NCBI GenBank assembly: GCA_009697455.1
Contig: SHUI01000011.1
Coordinates: 1 to 36,062, forward strand
Direction: 5' to 3'
From: Bryobacterales bacterium
GTDB lineage: Bacteria > Acidobacteriota > Terriglobia > Bryobacterales > Bryobacteraceae
DNA length: 36,062 nt
Translations under genes and position numbers: made by a program
The notes under the pieces: model-generated
What the model was told of the DNA's origin: nothing
The model's database searches: none
What the model saw: the letters and a program-made list of their open reading frames with translations, nothing else
In this document: one piece after another, positions 16,040 through 24,632 of the stretch
How the letters are laid out: every line of letters starts with the position of its first letter
How positions within the stretch are numbered: the stretch's first letter is position 1

Positions 16040-16746
16040 GGCGTGAGGCCCAGGAACCCCGCGACGAACGGCGTCGCCGGCCGAAGGCAGATTTCGAGCG
16101 GCGTCGAGCATTGATGGAGGCGCCCGCGCTCCAGGATGGCGATCCGGTCGGCGATGAGCAGCGCCTCTTCCTGATCGTGCGTCACCAGAATCGTGGTGAG
16201 GCCAAGCCGCTTTTGCATGTTCCGCAGTTCCCCGCGCATCTGCTCGCGGATACGCGCGTCCAGATTCGAAAGCGGTTCGTCGAGCAGCAGAAGCGCGGGC
16301 TTGGGCGCGATGGCGCGTGCAAGCGCGAGGCGCTGCTGTTGGCCGCCCGAGAGCGTGCCGGGCGCGCGCTCCTCGATGCCCGCGAGACCCGTGAACGCAA
16401 GCGCCTCGACCGCCCTCGCGCGGCGCTCCGTCTTCGCCATTCCCCTCATCTTCAAACCGAACTCCACGTTCTCCAGCGCCGTCATATGCGGGAACAGCGC
16501 GTAGTCTTGAAACACCATTCCGATGTTGCGCGCCTCTGGCGGCAGCCCGTTCATGTCGCGGCCGCCGATTGAAATAACGCCGGAGTCCGCGCGCACGTAA
16601 CCGCCGATCAGGCGCAGGAGCGTTGACTTGCCGCATCCGGAAGGACCAAGGACCGCGAGCAGTTCTCCTTCGTGAACGTCGAACGAGAGATCCGCAACCG
16701 CGGACACGGCGCCGAAGCGTTTCGTCAGTCCGCGAACCTGGATCAA
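16036..16746 (-). CDS. ABC transporter ATP-binding protein (PotA-like, short form)
   Basis: 236 residues. Walker A is GPSGCGKST (34-42), the Q-loop is VFQDYALFPHMTALENV, the signature is LSGGQQQRLALARAIAPKP, Walker B is ALLLLDEPLSNLD, and the switch His is in TTILVTHDQEEAL. It powers the importer formed with the two permeases and the binding protein. Family members with a C-terminal TOBE domain are usually 330-370 residues; this one stops after the nucleotide-binding domain, so that regulatory part is absent. The start is TTG at 16746, whose codon overlaps the TGA of the binding-protein gene (TTGA). Confidence 0.92.
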   Translation of the reverse strand: MIQVRGLTKRFGAVSAVADLSFDVHEGELLAVLGPSGCGKSTLLRLIGGYVRADSGVISIGGRDMNGLPPEARNIGMVFQDYALFPHMTALENVEFGLKMRGMAKTERRARAVEALAFTGLAGIEERAPGTLSGGQQQRLALARAIAPKPALLLLDEPLSNLDARIREQMRGELRNMQKRLGLTTILVTHDQEEALLIADRIAILERGRLHQCSTPLEICLRPATPFVAGFLGLTP

Positions 16747-17750
16747 ACGAGCACCTCTTTATTCCAGCGCTCGGTCATACTGTTCCAATGTTTCACATAC
16801 GCGTCATAAGGGTAGTAGCGGGCTCGTGCCGAGTACAACCGTTTCCACAAAGGATCGCCCGGCGCGGCTTCGGCGACCGGCGTGGGGAATCCGGCCGCGG
16901 CGTACGCGCGCTGGAACTGGACGCTCGCGAATTGGTTAAGGAACTCGTGCGCGAGCGCGTTGTATCGGGTTCCTTTCGGAACGAGCCAGATGGCCTGAAA
17001 GTGCGCGCGGTCCGGCGTAAGCAATACGTCGATCGGGCGACGGGCCGCGAACATCGGGAATACGTCCACGCTGTGAATGTTGCCGCAACTCACGTTGCCC
17101 TGAAGCAGGTGAAACGCCATACCCGGCGACGTCGGCCACCACTGGCGAATCTTCCGGCGCCGCTCCCGGGCGTACTGAAACACGCTTTCGAAATCCTGCT
17201 CGATCGCTTCGGCGGCGCGTCCCGGCCAACCCATTGCCGCGAACGTGTAGAGCGACATGTAACTCGCCCGATAGAGTCCCGGACTCATGGCCAGAAAATC
17301 CTCCCACCGCTCCGGAACGAATGGCCGCAGATCGGTTCGATAGACGCCGGTGTGCATGGCGTCCGGCCACGTGAGTCCCCACTGTTCCCGCGCGACCCAG
17401 TTGTCGAGAGCCTCGGGCGAGAAGCCGCGCAGGTTGGGAATTTTCCCAAAATCGAGGCGCGCGAAGTGGCCCTGGCGGATGAGCGGGTAGACCTGGAACG
17501 GCGCGACGATCATGACGTCGTATGGCGGCTGATCGGGGGGCGCGACAAGGAGCTTGGGGATTTCCTCGCCCCATCCATTGTCGAACAGGACCGTTGCACC
17601 GGTGGCCTTTTCGAAGAGCGGCTTGAGAAACCGTTCGAAGGTCTGGCCCCACGGCCCCGCCCACGTGAATACCGTCAGTACCGCGCCTTTGCGCCTTTGC
17701 GCGCAAGCGGTCCCGAGCGATGCGAGAAGGAGATGCCGTCTTGAGGTCAG
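16743..17750 (-). CDS. ABC importer substrate-binding protein (PotD/family 1-like)
   Basis: 335 residues from the proposed start. TSRRHLLLASLGTACAQ is an export signal with paired arginines and a weak lipobox (GTAC). The mature domain opens AVLTVFTWAGPWGQTFERFL and continues KATGATVLFDNGWGEEIPKL and YDVMIVAPFQVYPLIRQG, the pattern of extracellular solute-binding proteins for polyamines, iron or phosphonates. Start choice: no ATG, GTG or TTG is in frame near the signal. CTG at 17750 lies 7 nt after TAGAAT and gives a normal signal peptide. The alternative TTG at 17849 would add 33 unlikely residues and touch the vapC relic. Ligand unknown. Operon order is binding protein, ATPase, two permeases. 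Confidence 0.82.
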   Translation of the reverse strand: MTSRRHLLLASLGTACAQRRKGAVLTVFTWAGPWGQTFERFLKPLFEKATGATVLFDNGWGEEIPKLLVAPPDQPPYDVMIVAPFQVYPLIRQGHFARLDFGKIPNLRGFSPEALDNWVAREQWGLTWPDAMHTGVYRTDLRPFVPERWEDFLAMSPGLYRASYMSLYTFAAMGWPGRAAEAIEQDFESVFQYARERRRKIRQWWPTSPGMAFHLLQGNVSCGNIHSVDVFPMFAARRPIDVLLTPDRAHFQAIWLVPKGTRYNALAHEFLNQFASVQFQRAYAAAGFPTPVAEAAPGDPLWKRLYSARARYYPYDAYVKHWNSMTERWNKEVLV

Positions 17751-17763
17751 ATGTACAATTCTA
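17751..17763 (-). promoter_or_regulatory. Putative -10 box of the ABC importer operon
   Basis: On the minus strand TAGAAT occupies 17763-17758 and is followed by 7 nt and then CTG 17750, the spacing used by other leaderless starts in the window. No Shine-Dalgarno is present. Confidence 0.4.
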
Positions 17764-17845
17764 TCCCGGCATTCGGGTGAAGGCGGGTTACGGTGTTCAG
17801 GAACGTTTCGGTAAGGTTCCGGCGGGGAGGAATTTTCGGGAACCG

Positions 17846-18387
17846 TCAAGCGAAAGGGTTTACGACTCGCACTCGTCCATTTCGCTGCCCGTGACTCAAG
17901 TCTTCGGAGTGGACGGTGCCGGTTCCAAGCGCCTCAGCGGCTACGAGGGTCGTCGGTCCCAATAGGAGATCGTGAATCGCTCGGACTTTTCGAATCGAAA
18001 TTCGCACTACCAAAGCCGCCCACTGCTCAATCCACTCGAAGGCTTGCGCGGCGGAGATCGGGTGTGCCGCCTTCCTTACTGCGTCACAAAGAATTCTCGA
18101 ATGACTTGCGCCGAAGTGGCGAAGTCGATCGATTCAACAAGCTCCAGAGCGCGCTTTCTCTTGGGTTCGTCTTTGCCCGCTCCTATCGCCTTCTTGCCGA
18201 GCCACCCTTCGGATCTCGCGCTCAACTACCGCAATCGCACTCGGGCGCGCCCTGCCCGATCCTCGTGCGCGGCGAGACCGGTCAAGTAACCGCGGACCAG
18301 AGCGTTCACCGTGAAGTTGCGTTGGGCGGCGAAGCGGCGAACAGTAGCAAGGATGTTTTCGTCCGAAAAGTAAATGCGTAGCTTTAT
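17846..18387 (-). pseudogene. Decayed VapBC-type toxin-antitoxin locus, antitoxin fused to a headless PIN toxin
   Basis: Minus strand, from 18387: KLRIYFSDENILATVRRFAA then QRNFTVNALVRGYLTGLA, a ribbon-helix-helix antitoxin of VapB style, with ATA where the start ATG is expected. A TAG (18228-18226) ends it, but the same frame continues SARSEGWLGKKAIGAGK and then KRKRALELVESIDFATSAQV, IREFFV, the middle of a VapC PIN domain, to a TAA at 18076. A small indel moves the frame; the rest reads AAHPISAAQAFEWIEQWAAL and ends TVHSEDLSHGQ...VRVVNPFA, the standard VapC tail, stop at 17846. The toxin's first ~20 residues, with the first catalytic Asp, are missing. So start loss, two stops, a deletion and a frameshift: non-functional. 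Confidence 0.72.
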
Positions 18388-18436
18388 GAACGCCCAAATC
18401 GACGATGCGCGGGCAAGTGGCGTTCTCGCTCCGTGC

Positions 18437-18448
18437 TATTCTGAACCC
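18437..18448 (+). promoter_or_regulatory. Putative leaderless -10 box of the amidohydrolase gene
   Basis: TATTCT (18437-18442), preceded by TGC as an extended -10, is followed by 6 nt and then GTG 18449. No Shine-Dalgarno lies in the gap. Confidence 0.45.
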
Positions 18449-20143
18449 GTGAAAACAACGCTCGCGCTCTTCGCCGTTCCTCTATTCGCGGCGGACGCCG
18501 ACCTGATTCTGCATAACGGGAAGATCGTTACTGTCGACGCCGGCTTCACCATCGTCCAAGCCGTCGCGGTGAAGGGTTCGCGGATCGCCGCGGCGGGGAC
18601 AAACGAGGCCGTTCTGAAGGCGGAACGCGGCGCCGCTACGCGAATGATCGACCTCCGCGGAGGTACCGTGCTGCCTGGGTTATTCGACAGTCACGTGCAC
18701 GCGCTTTCCGCGGGGCTCAGCGAGTTTCGAGAACCCCTGCCACCGCTCGATTCCTTCGACGCCGTCCGAAGCTTCATCCGGGCGCGCGCGGAAAAGACTC
18801 CACCCGGCGAGTGGATCGTGGTTCCGCGCACGTTTCCCACGCGCCTGCGGGAAATGCGCATGCCGACGCGCGATGTCCTTGACGTCGCTGAAAAGCATCC
18901 GGTCCTGTTCGACGCAAGCTACGTCGTTGTCGTGAACAGCTTCGCGCTGAAGGCAAGCGGCATCACGCGCGCGACTCCGAACCCGGTGGGAGGCGAGATC
19001 GTGAAAGACGCCGCCGGCGAACCGAACGGGATTCTGAAGAACGGGCAATCGTTGCTGAAAGGTCTGAATCGCGCCGAGAACTTCACGGAAGACGAAAAAC
19101 TGCGCGCGCTTGAGGAAATGCTCAAGCGCTATGTCGAAGCCGGTCTGACGTCGGTTTCCGATCGCGCAGTGGACGCGGAGCAGATCTCGCTTTACCGGAA
19201 ACTCCGCGCTGCAGGGCGATTGCCTGTCCGCGCAACATTGACGTGGCGCGTCGAGGCTTCCCGCCCTGTCGAAACGGTCAACCAGGAGATTCGCGCGGCC
19301 GGATTCAAAACCGGAAGCGGAGACGATTGGCTGCGCTTCGGAGCATTCAAGGTCACGCTTGACGGCGGGATGACGATCGGTACCGCATACCAGCGCGCGC
19401 CTTACGGTGAATTCGGGAAGCAACTCTACGGGACGACGAATCCCGACGACCGCGGGCAACTCTTCATCCCGCCCGCGAAGCTGCTCTCAATCATGGAAAC
19501 GGCGCGCGATCAAGGCTGGCAGTTGACGGCCCATTCCCAGGGCGGTGGCGCGATCGACAATTTTCTGGACGCGATGGAAGCCCTGGACAAACGGCGTTCG
19601 ATCAAGGACTCCCGCTCCCACCTGATGCATGCGAGCTTTCAGAAGCCTGAAGCGATCGCGCGCGCGAAGAAACTTGCGATCGACGTGGATGTGCAGTCTC
19701 CGTGGCTGTACCTCGACGGCGCCGCGCTTGAAAAGGTATTCGGCGAGCAGGGGCTTCGCTACTATTTTCCGCTGCGATCCTATATTGACGCAGGCGTCAT
19801 GGTCGCGGCCGGCAGCGATCACATGATCGGGCACGACCGGAATTCCGCAACGAATCCCTACAATCCGTTTCTGAGTATGTGGATCGCGGTAACGCGCAGC
19901 CGGAAGGGATCGGATCCGATGTGGCCCGTGGAGCGGATCTCGAGGACTGAAGCGCTGAAGATGCATTCCATCTGGGCCGCGCGCATGCAGTTTGCCGAGA
20001 AGGAGAAGGGTTCGATCGAGCCAGGCAAACTGGCGGATCTGGTTGCGATCGACCGCGACTATCTGACTTGCACGGAAAACGAGATCAAGGACATCCGGCC
20101 GGTTCTCGTCATTCTTGACGGCAAGGCTGTTTACACGAGATAG
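18449..20143 (+). CDS. Amidohydrolase family 3 (YtcJ-like) metal-dependent hydrolase
   Basis: 564 residues. A short export-like N-terminus (TTLALFAVPLFAADADLILH) leads to the beta-sandwich start LHNGKIVTVDAGF. Metal and active-site motifs: GLFDSHVHALSAG (H82, H84), LTAHSQGGGAIDNFLDAME, HLMHASF, and AAGSDHMIG near the C-terminus, then GKLADLVAIDRDYL closing the composite sandwich. This is the YtcJ/N-substituted formamide deformylase group of amidohydrolases; substrates range widely and cannot be read here. GTG 18449 is chosen because it lies 6 nt after TATTCT and gives a signal peptide; an ATG frame from 18374 would run through the vapB relic. First of three plus-strand genes with an MFS transporter and a flavin oxidoreductase, suggesting one catabolic route. 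Confidence 0.9.
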   Translation: MKTTLALFAVPLFAADADLILHNGKIVTVDAGFTIVQAVAVKGSRIAAAGTNEAVLKAERGAATRMIDLRGGTVLPGLFDSHVHALSAGLSEFREPLPPLDSFDAVRSFIRARAEKTPPGEWIVVPRTFPTRLREMRMPTRDVLDVAEKHPVLFDASYVVVVNSFALKASGITRATPNPVGGEIVKDAAGEPNGILKNGQSLLKGLNRAENFTEDEKLRALEEMLKRYVEAGLTSVSDRAVDAEQISLYRKLRAAGRLPVRATLTWRVEASRPVETVNQEIRAAGFKTGSGDDWLRFGAFKVTLDGGMTIGTAYQRAPYGEFGKQLYGTTNPDDRGQLFIPPAKLLSIMETARDQGWQLTAHSQGGGAIDNFLDAMEALDKRRSIKDSRSHLMHASFQKPEAIARAKKLAIDVDVQSPWLYLDGAALEKVFGEQGLRYYFPLRSYIDAGVMVAAGSDHMIGHDRNSATNPYNPFLSMWIAVTRSRKGSDPMWPVERISRTEALKMHSIWAARMQFAEKEKGSIEPGKLADLVAIDRDYLTCTENEIKDIRPVLVILDGKAVYTR

Positions 20144-20206
20144 CCGGCGGCCCGTGTGTCTGGCCGTGTGTTATAAGTAATGGTTCCCCGCGTTCCTGAG
20201 GGCCAG

Positions 20207-21490
20207 ATGAATCGAAAAAGCTTCTACGGTTGGTGGATTACCTTCGCCGCATTCTGTACATTCGGCATTGCCGTCGGCATCCCGTATTACAGCATGCCGT
20301 TCTTCTACGACTATTACGAAAAGTCGCCGGCGGCCGGCGGGTTCGGGTGGTCGCGCCCGGACATCACGCTTGGATTCCCCCTTGCCGCTCTCGCGACGCT
20401 GTGGGTGGGGCCGCTGCTCGTGCACCGTTTCAGCCCGCGGAAGATGATCCTGATCGGAACGGCGTGCACGGCCGTGGCGATGGCCGGCTTCGGATTAATG
20501 GGCGGCAGTCTGACGCCTTACTATGGGCTGTGGCTTGTCTATCTTGTGGGCTATATTTTCTCGGGGCCTATCCCGCATCAAGTCATCATTTCGCATTGGT
20601 TCCGGAAGAAGCGCGGCGTGGCGATGGGCGTCGCGTACCTGGGCGTGGGTGTGTTCGCGGCGGCGTCCACGAAATACATCGCAAAGCCGTTGGTTGAACA
20701 GTTTGGATTCCACACGGCGCTGCAGGTGATGGGCGGACTCATGCTGCTCTCGTGGCCCATCGCCATCTGGGTCATGAAGGACAAGCCATCGGAGGTCGGC
20801 CAGTTCCCGGACGGCACGCCCGATTCCGGCGGCTACACGGCTCCTCCTCCACAGAGCTTCCACTACCTGCTGCGGCAAAGCTCGTTCTGGCTGCTGGTGA
20901 TTGGGAGTTTCTGCTCCATCGGCTCCATCGGCTCCATCAATCAGCACATGAAGTTGATCTTCAAGGACCAGGGATTCACGGATCAGAAGGTGCTGAACAG
21001 CGCGTTCGCGGACGCGCTGTTCTGCATCAGCGTTTCAAGCATCGCTGGACGCCTGTTGATTGGCTGGCTCGCGGACAGATTCCCGAAGAAGTACGTCATG
21101 ACGATCACTTACGCTTTGGTCGCCATCACGATTCCGCTGCTGCTTCTCGTGAGACCGCCTGAGACGCCCTATCTATTCGCGATCCTCTTCGGCTTCGGCA
21201 TGGGCGCGGATTACATGCTGATTCCGCTTATGGCCGCGGAGCAGTTCGGCGCGGCCACGCTCGCGCGGGCGATGGCGATAATTCTCCCCACGGACACGAT
21301 CGGCCAGACCTGGTTTCCCTATGGCGTATCCCTGATGAGGCAGCATTTCGGGGACTACAGTGTAGCGCTTGGAGCGGTCTTCGGGCTAGCGGTGGTAGGT
21401 GCTTTGGCGGTGGGATTGCTTCCCAAACATGGCCGGCAGGATGAGACATTTCACGTACAAGACCCTAAGCGAACTACGGCAGGGCGCTAA
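20207..21490 (+). CDS. MFS transporter (oxalate/formate antiporter-like)
   Basis: 427 residues with about 12 membrane segments. It starts MNRKSFYGWWITFAAFCTFG, a common start of OFA-type MFS proteins, and has SRPDITLGFPLAALATLWVG and the inter-half motif SIAGRLLIGWLADRFPKK, typical of the major facilitator signature. Start: ATG 20207 is 5-6 nt after GAGGG; ATG 20180 is an in-frame alternative without a Shine-Dalgarno. TTATAAG at 20171-20177 could be a -10 box giving a leader of about 25 nt. Sits between the amidohydrolase and the flavin oxidoreductase genes, so it may import their substrate. Confidence 0.88.
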   Translation: MNRKSFYGWWITFAAFCTFGIAVGIPYYSMPFFYDYYEKSPAAGGFGWSRPDITLGFPLAALATLWVGPLLVHRFSPRKMILIGTACTAVAMAGFGLMGGSLTPYYGLWLVYLVGYIFSGPIPHQVIISHWFRKKRGVAMGVAYLGVGVFAAASTKYIAKPLVEQFGFHTALQVMGGLMLLSWPIAIWVMKDKPSEVGQFPDGTPDSGGYTAPPPQSFHYLLRQSSFWLLVIGSFCSIGSIGSINQHMKLIFKDQGFTDQKVLNSAFADALFCISVSSIAGRLLIGWLADRFPKKYVMTITYALVAITIPLLLLVRPPETPYLFAILFGFGMGADYMLIPLMAAEQFGAATLARAMAIILPTDTIGQTWFPYGVSLMRQHFGDYSVALGAVFGLAVVGALAVGLLPKHGRQDETFHVQDPKRTTAGR

Positions 21491-22865
21491 GGAACAGGGC
21501 GCAAGCCACGTTCAGTTCGAAGACGATCCGGAACAGGTTAAGGCCCTGCTTGCGCGGAAGGTTCCGGTAGGCGGACTGACCGTTGGCAACTCGCTTGCGA
21601 TTCATCCGATGGAGGGTTGCGACTCGACGCCCGACGGGAGGCCGGACGAACTCACGTGGAGGCGTTACGAACGATTCGCCCGCGGCGGCGCAAAGCTGAT
21701 TTGGTTCGAGGCGACTGCGGTCCGCGAAGACTGCCGCGCGAATCCCCGCCAGTTGTGGATCAGGCCGGACAACGTATCGGACTTCGCGCGCCTGGTGGAC
21801 CGCATTCTCGAAGTGCATCGCGAGCGGTTCGGCACGGTGGACGACCTGCTGATGCCGTGCCAGTTGACGCACTCCGGCCGCTACAGCGTACCTCGAAAGA
21901 TCATCGCGTACCACAATCCTCACATCGATAAGAAGAGCGGGACGCCGCCCGACTGGCCCGTGATCTCTGATAGCGAAATCGAGCGTCTGGAAGACGATTT
22001 CGCGGCGGCCGCGAAACTGGCGGTGGCGGCCGGGTTCCGCGCGCTCGACGTGAAGGTGACGCACGGCTACCTGATGTCCGAACTGCTGGGCGCGAAGACG
22101 CGCGAGGGGCGCTACGGCGGACCGCTCGAGAACCGCGTGCGGATGACGCGAAATGTTCTGGGGAAAATTAGAGCCGCCGTGGGAAGCGGCATCACCATCG
22201 CGATGCGCCTCGGGTGCTTCGACGGCGTGCCGTATTTCCGCGATCCGTCGACAGGCCTCGGCGTGCCATGCGATTTCGAGACTCCGTATCCATACGGTTT
22301 TGGCGTGGATGCGGCGAATCCCCTGGAGCCCGATTTACACGAGGTCAAGCAGGCCATTCAGTGGTTCAGGGAGTGGGGCGTCGAAGTGTTGAACGTATCG
22401 ATGGCCTGTCCTTATTACAATCCGCACATTGGGCGTCCATTCGAAAAACCGGATGATGGAAACTATGAGCAACCGGAGCATCCGCTCGACGGCGTGGATC
22501 GTCATTTCCGGGTTGCGGGCGAGTTACAGAGAACCTTTCCGGACTTGCCGATGGTGGGGACCGGTTACAGTTGGCTCCAGAAGTACGCGCTGAACGCCGG
22601 GGCGAAGAATATCGCGGACGGTAATATAAGCTTCGTGGGTGTGGGGAGAAACGCGCTTGCATATCCTGATTTCGCCGTGGACGCTCTCGCGGCGGGAGAA
22701 CTGGACGAGCGCCGCGTATGCAAGACGCTGACGTATTGTACATTCCTGATGCGGCAGAAGAATCATCCCTTGGGTCAGTTTCCGACGGGGTGTCCGCCAT
22801 TCGATAAGGAAGGCTACGGGGAGATCATGAAGATCGCGCGGGCGGTGCAGCGGGGGCGGGCCTAA
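21441..22865 (+). CDS. NADH:flavin oxidoreductase, Old Yellow Enzyme family
   Basis: 474 residues forming an FMN-binding TIM barrel. Visible motifs: NSLAIHPMEGCDSTPDGRPD near the N-terminus, LMPCQLTHSGRYS, FDVKVTHGYL-like sequence (LDVKVTHGYLMSELLGAKTR), EGRYGGPLENRVRM, the family's 'R.D.YGG..ENR' type motif, and a late FVGVGRNALAYPDFAVDAL, which contacts the FMN phosphate. The C-terminus holds CKTLTYCTFLMR and TGCPPFDKEGYG; the cysteines are not in the C-x2-C-x3-C spacing of iron-sulfur members. ATG 21441 is preferred over ATG 21429 on spacing after GGCAGG; it overlaps the MFS gene by 50 nt. The stop TAA overlaps the stop of the convergent ABC gene. Confidence 0.87.
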   Translation: MRHFTYKTLSELRQGAKEQGASHVQFEDDPEQVKALLARKVPVGGLTVGNSLAIHPMEGCDSTPDGRPDELTWRRYERFARGGAKLIWFEATAVREDCRANPRQLWIRPDNVSDFARLVDRILEVHRERFGTVDDLLMPCQLTHSGRYSVPRKIIAYHNPHIDKKSGTPPDWPVISDSEIERLEDDFAAAAKLAVAAGFRALDVKVTHGYLMSELLGAKTREGRYGGPLENRVRMTRNVLGKIRAAVGSGITIAMRLGCFDGVPYFRDPSTGLGVPCDFETPYPYGFGVDAANPLEPDLHEVKQAIQWFREWGVEVLNVSMACPYYNPHIGRPFEKPDDGNYEQPEHPLDGVDRHFRVAGELQRTFPDLPMVGTGYSWLQKYALNAGAKNIADGNISFVGVGRNALAYPDFAVDALAAGELDERRVCKTLTYCTFLMRQKNHPLGQFPTGCPPFDKEGYGEIMKIARAVQRGRA

Positions 22866-23545
22866 CTCACGATGCGCCCATCGCGCATGTTCACGATCCG
22901 GTGCGCGTAGGCCGCAGCCTCCGGGTTGTGAGTGATCATGAGGATCGTCTGCCCCATGCGCTCGTTCAAGTCGCGAAGCAGAGCGAGGACTGTCTGAGAG
23001 TTCTGGCTGTCGAGGTTGCCAGTGGGTTCGTCGGCCAGCAGGATCGCCGGATGGTTGACGATGCCGCGGGCGATCGCCACACGCTGCTGCTCGCCACCGG
23101 AAAGCTCGCTCGGCTTATGTTTGAGCCTCTCCGAAATACCCAGGAGTTCGAGCACTTCACGAAACCTGTCGCTTTCGCCGTCCCGGTTTCCGCCGATGTG
23201 ACGCGCGAGCGCGATGTTGTCGCCCGCCGTGAGTATCGGTAACAGGTTGAACTTCTGAAACACGAAACCGACCGTCGTCTTGCGCAATCGCGTGCGCCCC
23301 GCGTCACCAAGCGCGGTGAGATCTTGGTTCGCGACCCGCACGGCTCCCGCCGTCGGAGGCGTCAATCCGCCGATGATGTGGAACAAGGTCGACTTTCCCG
23401 ATCCCGACGGGCCCACGATGGCCAGAAATTCCCCGGGTTCCACGTCGAGGTCGATTCCGCGCAATGCTTCGACGTCCACCTTACCGACGCGGAAGACTTT
23501 TCGCAGGCCTTGGATCTCGATGATGGAACCAGAACTTTTACTCAT
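22862..23545 (-). CDS. ABC transporter ATPase, LolD/MacB type
   Basis: 227 residues. Walker A GPSGSGKST (45-53), the LolD-type Q-loop VGFVFQKFNLLPILTAGDNI, signature LSGGEQQRVAIARGIVNHPA and Walker B ILLADEPTGNLD. The length and motifs fit ATPases of type VII (LolCDE/MacB) systems, which extract lipoproteins or drive substrates across the periplasm rather than import. Start ATG 23545 overlaps the permease gene by 8 nt. Third gene of an operon with a lipoprotein and a permease. Confidence 0.93.
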   Translation of the reverse strand: MSKSSGSIIEIQGLRKVFRVGKVDVEALRGIDLDVEPGEFLAIVGPSGSGKSTLFHIIGGLTPPTAGAVRVANQDLTALGDAGRTRLRKTTVGFVFQKFNLLPILTAGDNIALARHIGGNRDGESDRFREVLELLGISERLKHKPSELSGGEQQRVAIARGIVNHPAILLADEPTGNLDSQNSQTVLALLRDLNERMGQTILMITHNPEAAAYAHRIVNMRDGRIVS

Positions 23546-24632
23546 AGGCCAGCGCCTCGATCGGATCTTGACGCGCCGCGCTAAAAGCCGGATAGAGCGC
23601 GCCGAGGACTGCGCCGGTCATTGCGATGAAACCGGCGATCGGCCACCACTCGGGGACGATCGCTTGCGTAAGCGAGGCCGGTATCAGCTTCATCATCAGC
23701 CATCGCGAACCATAGCTAAGCCCGATGCCAGCGAACGATCCCGCCAGGGAGAGAAGTAGCGCTTCAATGAGGATTATCAGGAGTACGTAGCTTTGCGAGG
23801 CTCCGAGCGATTTCAGAATTCCGATTTCGCGCGTGCGCTGCAAGACCGCCGTGTACATGGAGAGAAACACAACGGCGAAGCCGATAATCACCGAGACCAC
23901 CGTCATTACTTGAATAAAAGTTCTGAGCTCCGGCAGGTTGTTCACTGAAATGAGCGACGTGAACTCTTCCATGGAGTAGATTGGATAGCCTTCGAGTTGA
24001 GCGCGGAGCGAGGCGATGACCGTCTCCACGTTGGCGGGGCTGTCAACCTTGAGGAAGATCTGGCTGAGCTTGCCGCTATTGCCAGTGAGGTCCTGAAGCG
24101 TGGCGAGCGGCAAGACGATACGAGCGAGTTTTCCGGGCTCAGCCACGCCGCACACCCGCCACTTGCGGTTTAGCATTTCGATCGTACCGCCGGCCTTCAC
24201 GCCTCGTTGGCGGGCGTAAAACTCGTCAAGAATCACGTCTTCGGGGCCCTGAAACGGCCCTCCGCCGATGAACTTGAAGCCTCCGCTCATCTTGTTGAAC
24301 TCATCGAGGTCGACCCCTGTCACCATCGTGACGGCGGCGACGGGATGCACCATGGTTCCCGTGGCGAGCGTTACGTGAGGCTCCGCGCGCAGCTTGTCGA
24401 GGAGCTTCTGACTCATGGGAGCGGTACTAAGACTGATGAGCGACGTGCCGGGAGGGCGTACAGCAATATCAGCTCCCACTCCGCGGGCCCTGCGCGCCGA
24501 ATCGGCGAGCATTCCCTGGCTCAGACCCACCAGCGTAAGCATCAACGTGACGGGAATTCCGATCAGGAACACACTTAGCCCGGTGCGAAGCGGGCGATGC
24601 TTCAAATTCTCGAAGACAAGTTTTAGAATCAC
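23538..24632 (-). CDS. FtsX-like ABC permease (LolC/E or MacB type)
   Basis: 364 residues. One N-terminal membrane segment (about 17-39) is followed by a large periplasmic domain and three C-terminal segments, the FtsX/MacB layout. The conserved cytoplasmic motif is LQRTREIGILKSLGASQSYV, which docks on the ATPase; the tail ends ARQDPIEALAYE, also typical. Works with the adjacent ATPase. The short length, with a single permease gene, suggests a homodimer. ATG 24632 overlaps the lipoprotein gene stop (ATGA). Confidence 0.9.
   Translation of the reverse strand: MILKLVFENLKHRPLRTGLSVFLIGIPVTLMLTLVGLSQGMLADSARRARGVGADIAVRPPGTSLISLSTAPMSQKLLDKLRAEPHVTLATGTMVHPVAAVTMVTGVDLDEFNKMSGGFKFIGGGPFQGPEDVILDEFYARQRGVKAGGTIEMLNRKWRVCGVAEPGKLARIVLPLATLQDLTGNSGKLSQIFLKVDSPANVETVIASLRAQLEGYPIYSMEEFTSLISVNNLPELRTFIQVMTVVSVIIGFAVVFLSMYTAVLQRTREIGILKSLGASQSYVLLIILIEALLLSLAGSFAGIGLSYGSRWLMMKLIPASLTQAIVPEWWPIAGFIAMTGAVLGALYPAFSAARQDPIEALAYE

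Noticed and set aside
17972-18381. Plus-strand frames of about 105 codons before the amidohydrolase
   Set aside because: They are antisense to the VapBC relic and are Ser/Arg-rich without family resemblance.
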